From Natronomonas sp. (lineage in GTDB: Archaea > Halobacteriota > Halobacteria > Halobacteriales > Haloarculaceae), in assembly GCF_028274965.1 (NCBI RefSeq), contig NZ_JAQCNO010000067.1, positions 1 to 64,000 of the forward strand: a stretch of DNA of 64,000 nucleotides, written 5' to 3'. The notes below the pieces were generated by a model. The model saw nothing but the letters and a program-made list of their open reading frames with translations. It was not told the origin of the DNA and did not search any database. Shown piece after piece: positions 58,025 through 64,000 of this stretch. The stretch's first letter is position 1, and each line of letters begins with the position of its first letter. Made by a program: the position numbers and the translations under genes.

Positions 58025-58752
58025 TCGCCGGCCTCCTCGTAGAGTTCGACGAACGCGTCGCCGTCGGCGTCCGCGAGACGCGCCGCGGCCTCGGCGACTG
58101 CGGCGCTGCCCTCGAACCGCTCTTGAATCTCGGCGTACACGCTCGGGGTGTTGCCGGTGAGGCCCTCGACGAGTTCCGAGAGCGGTCCCGAGAGGGCCGT
58201 GTGAAACCGCGGGTCGACGTCGTCGGCCGCGAGCGCGTACGCCAAGACGGCCGTGTGGGCCGTGGCCTGGACGGTCTCCATGGCGTCGTCGTGCGTGTCC
58301 GCATCCGTCTCGAAGACGTCGTTGCCGGCGGCCTCGAGGGCAGAGCGGAGCCGCCCGATCGTCGGACCCGCCGAGACCGTCACGCAGGGGACGTTCCCCG
58401 GCGCGTTCGAGGCCGAAAAAAGCGGGTGGAAGCTCGCGCGCTCGCGCCCCGCGGCGTGGGCCCGCAGCGCGTCGACCGCGTTCCGCATCTCCCCGGAGAC
58501 GTCGACGACGGCGCCGCGTGCCCGTTCGGCGTGGGTCTCGATCGCCGCCGGCGTCGCCGAGATCGGCACGGCCAGACAGACGACGTCGAAGCGCTCGTCG
58601 GTGTCGAGAGAAACGCCCCGAGCCCCCTCGAAGCCGGCCGCCGCCGCCCGCGCCGTCTCGGGATCGCGGTCGGCGAAGGCGACCGCATCGGCGCCGCAGT
58701 GGCCGGCGAACCACCGGCCCATCTCCCCCGCCCCCACGACGAGCAGTTGCAT
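58021..58752 (-). CDS. tyrA: Prephenate dehydrogenase family protein
   Basis: MQLLVVGAGEMGRWFAGHCG...VVDVSGEMRNAVDAL...FHPLFSAS; adjacent to aromatic gene aroA region. Confidence 0.8.
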   Translation of the reverse strand: MQLLVVGAGEMGRWFAGHCGADAVAFADRDPETARAAAAGFEGARGVSLDTDERFDVVCLAVPISATPAAIETHAERARGAVVDVSGEMRNAVDALRAHAAGRERASFHPLFSASNAPGNVPCVTVSAGPTIGRLRSALEAAGNDVFETDADTHDDAMETVQATAHTAVLAYALAADDVDPRFHTALSGPLSELVEGLTGNTPSVYAEIQERFEGSAAVAEAAARLADADGDAFVELYEEAGE

Positions 58753-58825
58753 ACGCTCGCTTGCTCCGCGGCGCTCAAAAGCCGTTCGTCTTCCGGCATC
58801 GGCCCCAGCGCGGCGCGGCCGCGGC

Positions 58826-60028
58826 TCAGCCGTTCGGCTCGATCCGCAGCGTCTCCTCGTAGTCGGTGAGGTTCTCGTACCCGTCCTCGGTGACGACGAC
58901 GAGGTCCTCGATCCTGACGCCGCCGACGGCGGGATCGTACAGCCCGGGCTCGACCGTGAGGACGTTGCCCGCTTCGAGTTCGTCGCCGCCCGTGCCGACC
59001 CGCGGCAGTTCGTGGATGTCGAGGCCGACGCCGTGACCCGTGCTGTGGATGAACCCCGTCTCGGCGTCCTCGTCGCTCCGGAGCGTCGGTAGCCCGGCGT
59101 CCTCGTACACGTCACAGACGACGTCGTGGACGTCCTCGCCGGTGACGCCGGGCTCGATGGCCCCGATCGCGGCCTCCTTTGCGTCCGCGGTGAGGTCGTA
59201 CCACTCCCGGACGGTCTCGTCGGGCTCACCGACGACGAACGTGCGGGTCATGTCCCCGAAGTAGTTCGTCCCCTTGTCCCTGGGGAAGATGTCGATGATG
59301 ATTGGTTCGTTCGCCCGGAGCGGACCGCTCCCGCGCTCGTGTGGGTCCGCGGCGTCCGAGCCGCAGGCCACGATGCGCCGCCTGAGCCCGCAGTTGCGCT
59401 CCAACAGCGTCACCTCGATCTCCGTTTTGACGCGCTCGCTGGTGAGCGGCTCGTCGTCGTGGTAGAGGGTCCCCGACCGGACCGTCGTCTCGCGCAGCAT
59501 CTCCTCTGCGGTCCGCATCGCAAGCGCGCCGGCCCGCTGTGTGGTCCGGATCGCGTCGATCTCCTCGTCCGTCTTCGTGGCTCGCATCCGCTCGACGACG
59601 TCCGTTCCCCGCCCGATCGGGGGGGCATCCGGCGTCGCGACGGAGACGCCCTGTTCTCGGAGCCCGTCGGCGGTCGCAAGCGGGAACCTCGCCGGGGTCG
59701 CGACCGACTCGACGCCGTATTCCCGGCAGAAATCGGCGAGGACGCGCCGGGCGGCCTCGGGTTGACCGTGCTCCTCGGTGGCCGCCGTCAGGTCGTAATC
59801 GGCGTGACGTTCGACGGTCGCCGCCGCCGCGTCCTCTTTTGCTCGCCCGTACTCGAGGCCGGAGACGAGCAGGTGGATCTCGCCGTCGTAGAGCGTATGG
59901 AAGGGGTCGGGGGCGTCGAACCCCGAGAGGTACAGCTGATCGGCCTCGTCGCTGTCGGCGTCGATGAGAAACCCGTCGACGCCCGTCTCCTCGATGAACC
60001 GATCGAGCTTCGAAAAGTCCCGTGACAC
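58826..60028 (-). CDS. M24 family metallopeptidase (Xaa-Pro aminopeptidase-like)
   Basis: GTG start; [54 protein letters not shown]. Confidence 0.85.
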   Translation of the reverse strand: MSRDFSKLDRFIEETGVDGFLIDADSDEADQLYLSGFDAPDPFHTLYDGEIHLLVSGLEYGRAKEDAAAATVERHADYDLTAATEEHGQPEAARRVLADFCREYGVESVATPARFPLATADGLREQGVSVATPDAPPIGRGTDVVERMRATKTDEEIDAIRTTQRAGALAMRTAEEMLRETTVRSGTLYHDDEPLTSERVKTEIEVTLLERNCGLRRRIVACGSDAADPHERGSGPLRANEPIIIDIFPRDKGTNYFGDMTRTFVVGEPDETVREWYDLTADAKEAAIGAIEPGVTGEDVHDVVCDVYEDAGLPTLRSDEDAETGFIHSTGHGVGLDIHELPRVGTGGDELEAGNVLTVEPGLYDPAVGGVRIEDLVVVTEDGYENLTDYEETLRIEPNG

Positions 60029-60175
60029 GACTGCTCGTACGACAACGGGAATAAAATAGGTTGCGTTCGGCCGAATCAGACGCGGTTCGAAACGAACAGC
60101 CGCGCGTCGGGGTCGCCGTACGATCGGATGTGGCCGAGTCGGCAGACATTTGTCGTCCCCAGACGAGACGGCGGC

Positions 60176-61498
60176 ATGGACGTCCGGATCACGCCGTCGC
60201 GGGTTCGCGGTGTCGCGCGGGCACCGCCGTCGAAGAGCTACACGCACCGCGCGATCCTCGCGGCCGGGTACGCGGACGGTGCGACCGTTCGGAACCCGCT
60301 TTTCAGCGCGGATACGGCCGCGACGAGGCGGGCCGTCGAGGCCTACGGCGGCGAGACAGAGCGGACCGACGAGAGCCTCAAGATCGCGGGGTTCGGCGGC
60401 GAGCCGGCGACGCCGTCGGACGTGATCGACTGCGCCAACAGCGGGACGACGATGCGGCTGACGACCGCCGTGGGGGCGCTCGTCGACGGGCTCGCGGTGC
60501 TGACCGGTGACGCGTCGCTTCGGTCCCGACCGCAGGGGCCCCTGCTGGAGGCGTTGGAGGGGCTCGGTGCCGATGCGGCGTCGACGCGGCGAAACGGACG
60601 GGCCCCGATCGTCGTCGGCGGCGGCGTTGAGGGCTCGCGCGTCCGGATCCGGGGCGACGTCTCCTCGCAGTACGTCACCGGGCTGTTGATGGCCGGTGCG
60701 GTCACCGGATCGGGCCTCGAGATCGAACTCACGACCGAGCTCAAGTCGGCCCCGTACGTCGACATCACCCTCGAGGTGCTGGCCGACTTCGGCGTCGAGG
60801 CGACGGTGCTCGGCGGCGACGACTCGGCGGTCCGGGCGGCCGGCGCAGAGGGGTTCCGCGTGGAGGGCGGCCAGACGTACGAGCCGACCGGCGGCGAGTA
60901 CCGCGTCCCCGGGGACTTCTCGTCGATGTCGTACCTGCTCGCCGCGGGGGCGCTCGCCGCCGACGGCGAGGGTGAGGGCGTCGTCGTCGAGGGCGCAAAG
61001 CCGAGCGCGCAGGGCGACGCCGCGATCGTGTCCGTCCTCGAGGCGATGGGTGCCGACATCGAGTGGGACCGCGAAGCGGGGCGGGTAAGCGTCGACCGAT
61101 CGGCGCTGGAGGGGATCGAGGTCGGGGTCGCCGACACGCCGGATCTGCTCCCGACGATCGCGGTGCTCGGGGCCGCCGCGGACGGGACGACGCGGATCAC
61201 CGACTGCGCGCACGTCCGCCTGAAGGAGACCGATCGCGTCGCGGCGATGGCGGAGGAACTCGGGCGGATGGGGGTCGACGTCGAGGAGTTCGAGGACGAA
61301 CTCCGCGTCCACGGCGGCGGCATGGAGGGCACGACCGTCGAGGGCCACGACGACCACCGGATCATCATGGCGCTGGCCGTCGCCGGGCTCGTCGCTGAGG
61401 GGCCGACGACGATCGAGGGCGCCGAGGACGTCAACGTGTCGTTTCCGGGCTTTTTCGACGTACTCTCGGGGGTGGGCGCGGAGATCGACCGGCGCTGA
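60176..61498 (+). CDS. aroA: 3-phosphoshikimate 1-carboxyvinyltransferase
   Basis: [55 protein letters not shown]. Confidence 0.95.
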   Translation: MDVRITPSRVRGVARAPPSKSYTHRAILAAGYADGATVRNPLFSADTAATRRAVEAYGGETERTDESLKIAGFGGEPATPSDVIDCANSGTTMRLTTAVGALVDGLAVLTGDASLRSRPQGPLLEALEGLGADAASTRRNGRAPIVVGGGVEGSRVRIRGDVSSQYVTGLLMAGAVTGSGLEIELTTELKSAPYVDITLEVLADFGVEATVLGGDDSAVRAAGAEGFRVEGGQTYEPTGGEYRVPGDFSSMSYLLAAGALAADGEGEGVVVEGAKPSAQGDAAIVSVLEAMGADIEWDREAGRVSVDRSALEGIEVGVADTPDLLPTIAVLGAAADGTTRITDCAHVRLKETDRVAAMAEELGRMGVDVEEFEDELRVHGGGMEGTTVEGHDDHRIIMALAVAGLVAEGPTTIEGAEDVNVSFPGFFDVLSGVGAEIDRR

Positions 61499-61537
61499 TG
61501 TCCGATCTCGACCACGATCCCGGCCCGCGCCGCCGGG

Positions 61538-62572
61538 TCACTCGTTTCTGGCGAACCCGTGGGCGCCGTTTCGCCCTGTCGTCGTGGGTGTAACCTTCAT
61601 AAACTCGGCGTTCTCGCGGGCCGTTTCGAGGTCGTGAGCGCCGGCGTACGAGAGCCCGGAACGGATCCCGGCGGCGAACTCCGCGATGCGGGGGCCGACG
61701 GGACCGGTGTACTCGGTGACCGCCTCGACGCCCTCGTCGGCTTCGACGTCGCCGTCTTTGTCCTCGCGCTCGGCGGCGGCGGCGGCGGTCGACATGCCGC
61801 GGGACCGCTTGTGCCGCTCGCCATCGATCTCGACGACCTCGCCGGGGGACTCGGCGCACCCGGCGAAGAACCCGCCCATCATCACGGCGTCGGCGCCCGC
61901 GAGGAGGGCCTTGACCGCGTCGCCCGACGTTCGGATCCCCCCGTCCGCGATCGTCCGCACGCCACGTTCGTCGGCGGCGGCCGTACACCGCTCGACGGCG
62001 GTGAACTGCGGGACGCCGAAGCCGGTGACCTCCCGGGTCGTGCAGTGCGACCCCGGGCCGACGCCGATCTTGACGCAGTCGGCACCCGCGGCGGCGAGGT
62101 CGGCAACGCCGGCCTCGGTGGCGACGTTACCGGCACACAGCGGCGTTTTCGGGAATCGATCGGCGAGGCGCTCCGTCGCCTCGATCGCCCGCTCCATGTG
62201 TCCGTGGGCGACGTCCAACGCCAGCACCGACGCGCCGGCCTCGACGAGCGACGCCGCGCGCGTCTCGTAGTCCTCGGCGATGCCGACCGCGCCGCCCACC
62301 GGCAGACCCGCCTCGGCGACCGCACGCACCATCCGGGCCTGTTTCTCTATCGGGAGAAACCGGTGGATCACGCCCAGTCCGCCGGCCTCGCCGACGGCGC
62401 GGGCCATTTCGGTCTCGGTGACGGTGTCCATCGCCGCCGTCACGACCGGGACCGACAGCGCGAGCCCGTCGGCGAGTTCGGTCCGCAGCGTCACGTCCGA
62501 GCGGCTACCGACCGGCGATCGCTGTGGAACGAGTAGCACGTCGTCGTAGGAGAGTCCCGTTTCGTAGGGCAT
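61538..62572 (-). CDS. IMP dehydrogenase/GMP reductase family protein without a CBS insertion
   Basis: [64 protein letters not shown]. Confidence 0.85.
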   Translation of the reverse strand: MPYETGLSYDDVLLVPQRSPVGSRSDVTLRTELADGLALSVPVVTAAMDTVTETEMARAVGEAGGLGVIHRFLPIEKQARMVRAVAEAGLPVGGAVGIAEDYETRAASLVEAGASVLALDVAHGHMERAIEATERLADRFPKTPLCAGNVATEAGVADLAAAGADCVKIGVGPGSHCTTREVTGFGVPQFTAVERCTAAADERGVRTIADGGIRTSGDAVKALLAGADAVMMGGFFAGCAESPGEVVEIDGERHKRSRGMSTAAAAAEREDKDGDVEADEGVEAVTEYTGPVGPRIAEFAAGIRSGLSYAGAHDLETARENAEFMKVTPTTTGRNGAHGFARNE

Positions 62573-62709
62573 GACAAACCCTTCGTTTATATTAGGTACG
62601 AACGCATAAGCACGTCGGTCGCGGGCGGAGCCCTCGCCCGTTCGGGGCAATCGAAGCGACCGAGCGTCGGCGGGGAAAATAAGTGACACGACCGAATACA
62701 CGCACACAA

Positions 62710-64000
62710 ATGGCTAGCACGGACGCGGCCGAAAGCGCCGTCACCGAGCGCGTCGCGGCCGCAAAACGGGCGATAGGGGAGTTCGAGGACAGCGGCCAGG
62801 AGGCTGTCGACGACGCGGTGGCGGCCGTCGCCTGGGCGATCTGTCGGGACGGGGCCTGCCGGGCGTTCGCCGAGCGCGCCGTCGAGGAGACCGGGATGGG
62901 AAACGTCGCCGACAAGATCGAGAAGACCGAGACGATCGTCCGGGGCGCGCTCTCTGATACGGCGGGCGAACCGACGGTCGGCGTCGTCGATCGCGACCCC
63001 GAAGAGGGGGTGATCGAGATCGCGCACCCCGCCGGGGTCGTCGGCGCGCTCACCCCTTCGACGAACCCCGTCGGAACGCCGGCGACACTGGCGATGTTCG
63101 CGATCAAGGGCCGGAACGCGATCGTCGTCTCGCCCTCGCCGAGCGCCGTCGAGACGACGGGAGCCGTCATCGAGGCGATCAGGGCGCGACTCGAGGCGGT
63201 CGGAGCGCCGCCGGATCTCGTGGGGATGGTCCCGCCGCCGATCACGAAGCCGAAAGCCCACGAACTCCTCGATCGGGCCGACCTCGTGCAGGTGACGGGC
63301 TCGCCGAACAACGTCGAGGCCGGACGGACCGCGGACACGCCGGACCTCTGTGTCGGGGAGGGCAACGTCGTCTGTCTGGTCGGCGAGCGCGCCGACGTGC
63401 CGGCGGCGGCCGACGACATCGCCCACAGCGCGTCGTTCGACCACGGCCTGACGTGTCTGAACGCGAACTCGATCGTCGCCCACGGCTCCGTCCGGTCGCA
63501 GCTGCTTGAGGCGCTCGAAGCCCGCGGCGGATACCTCTGTACGGAGGCCGAGACCGACCGTCTCAGGGAGGTGCTCTTCGACGCCGGCGAACTCCGCTCG
63601 GGCGCGATCGGGCGGTCGGCGGCCGAACTCGCGGCGCGCGCGGAGCTCCCCGAAGCGGCGAGTGAATCGTCGTTCCTGCTCGTCCAGCCGCCGGACGTCG
63701 GGGACGAGGCGCCGCTTTGCGGCGAGAAGCTCACCCCCGTCGTCGCCGCGTACGACCGCCCGAGTTTCGACGCGGCGATCGGTGCGAGCAACGCGATCCT
63801 CGAGCACGAGGGGCGGGGCCACTCGTGTGTGGTCTACACGCCGGACCGACAGCGGGCGATCGCGGCCGGCGAACGCCTCGACGTCCACCGGATCGGGCGG
63901 AACCAATCGAGCATCGAACTGGCGGGAGGGTTCGGCAACGGGGTCCGGTTTACCTTCTCGCTCGGCGGCGGGCCGATGGGCGGGAACCTGATCGACGAGA
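62710..64000 (+). CDS. CoA-acylating-type aldehyde dehydrogenase (partial at window end)
   Basis: AHPAGVVGALTPSTNPVGTPATLAMFAIKGRNAIV and SASFDHGLTCLNANSIV catalytic region; open at window end. Confidence 0.75.
   Translation, partial: MASTDAAESAVTERVAAAKRAIGEFEDSGQEAVDDAVAAVAWAICRDGACRAFAERAVEETGMGNVADKIEKTETIVRGALSDTAGEPTVGVVDRDPEEGVIEIAHPAGVVGALTPSTNPVGTPATLAMFAIKGRNAIVVSPSPSAVETTGAVIEAIRARLEAVGAPPDLVGMVPPPITKPKAHELLDRADLVQVTGSPNNVEAGRTADTPDLCVGEGNVVCLVGERADVPAAADDIAHSASFDHGLTCLNANSIVAHGSVRSQLLEALEARGGYLCTEAETDRLREVLFDAGELRSGAIGRSAAELAARAELPEAASESSFLLVQPPDVGDEAPLCGEKLTPVVAAYDRPSFDAAIGASNAILEHEGRGHSCVVYTPDRQRAIAAGERLDVHRIGRNQSSIELAGGFGNGVRFTFSLGGGPMGGNLIDE

Noticed and set aside
56630-58714. 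694-aa fusion ORF
   Set aside because: The N-terminal extension is the antisense/out-of-frame reading of tyrA; the methyltransferase starts at 58024.
1-64000. Many long antisense and out-of-frame ORFs in the track (for example 25746-29051, 7856-10120, 58826-61357, 80-1156)
   Set aside because: High-GC haloarchaeal DNA opens spurious frames; these are Arg/Pro/Gly-rich or extend far upstream of real starts and oppose genes with clear motifs.
1-64000. CRISPR array
   Set aside because: No regularly spaced direct repeats with unique spacers were seen by eye.

Overview
The window is high-GC haloarchaeal chromosome. Most of it is ordinary core and conserved genes, interrupted by one AT-richer integrated element at about 30.94-46.71 kb. 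The element sits inside a protein-coding gene, not a tRNA gene: it splits nop5 (Nop5/Nop56 of the C/D-box sRNP), whose partner flpA (fibrillarin) lies directly downstream. The native nop5 5' part (30675-30941) is stranded at the left end. At the right end the element supplies its own homologous but sequence-divergent 5' part (46450-46707), fused in frame to the native 3' part. The shared 9-bp core ATGGACGAC falls at codon 87 in both copies, so nop5 is rebuilt as a chimera of apparently native length. The element has a tyrosine recombinase next to a companion protein, a left arm of unfamiliar small genes, and a cargo block (35.5-43.7 kb) that looks like an unusual restriction/defence locus: an N4-cytosine-type DNA methyltransferase, a stand-alone GyrA C-terminal beta-pinwheel protein with a Cys-rich N-terminus, a 170-residue protein of unknown family, a PLD-SF2 helicase, a 66-aa protein, a DndD/Rad50-like ATPase with a zinc hook, and a 113-aa terminal protein. 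No dndA/B/C-like genes were seen. The flanks carry metabolism, transport, signalling and glycosylation genes, plus the 3' end of a tRNA at the window start. Family calls are from motif reading only; no database search was run.
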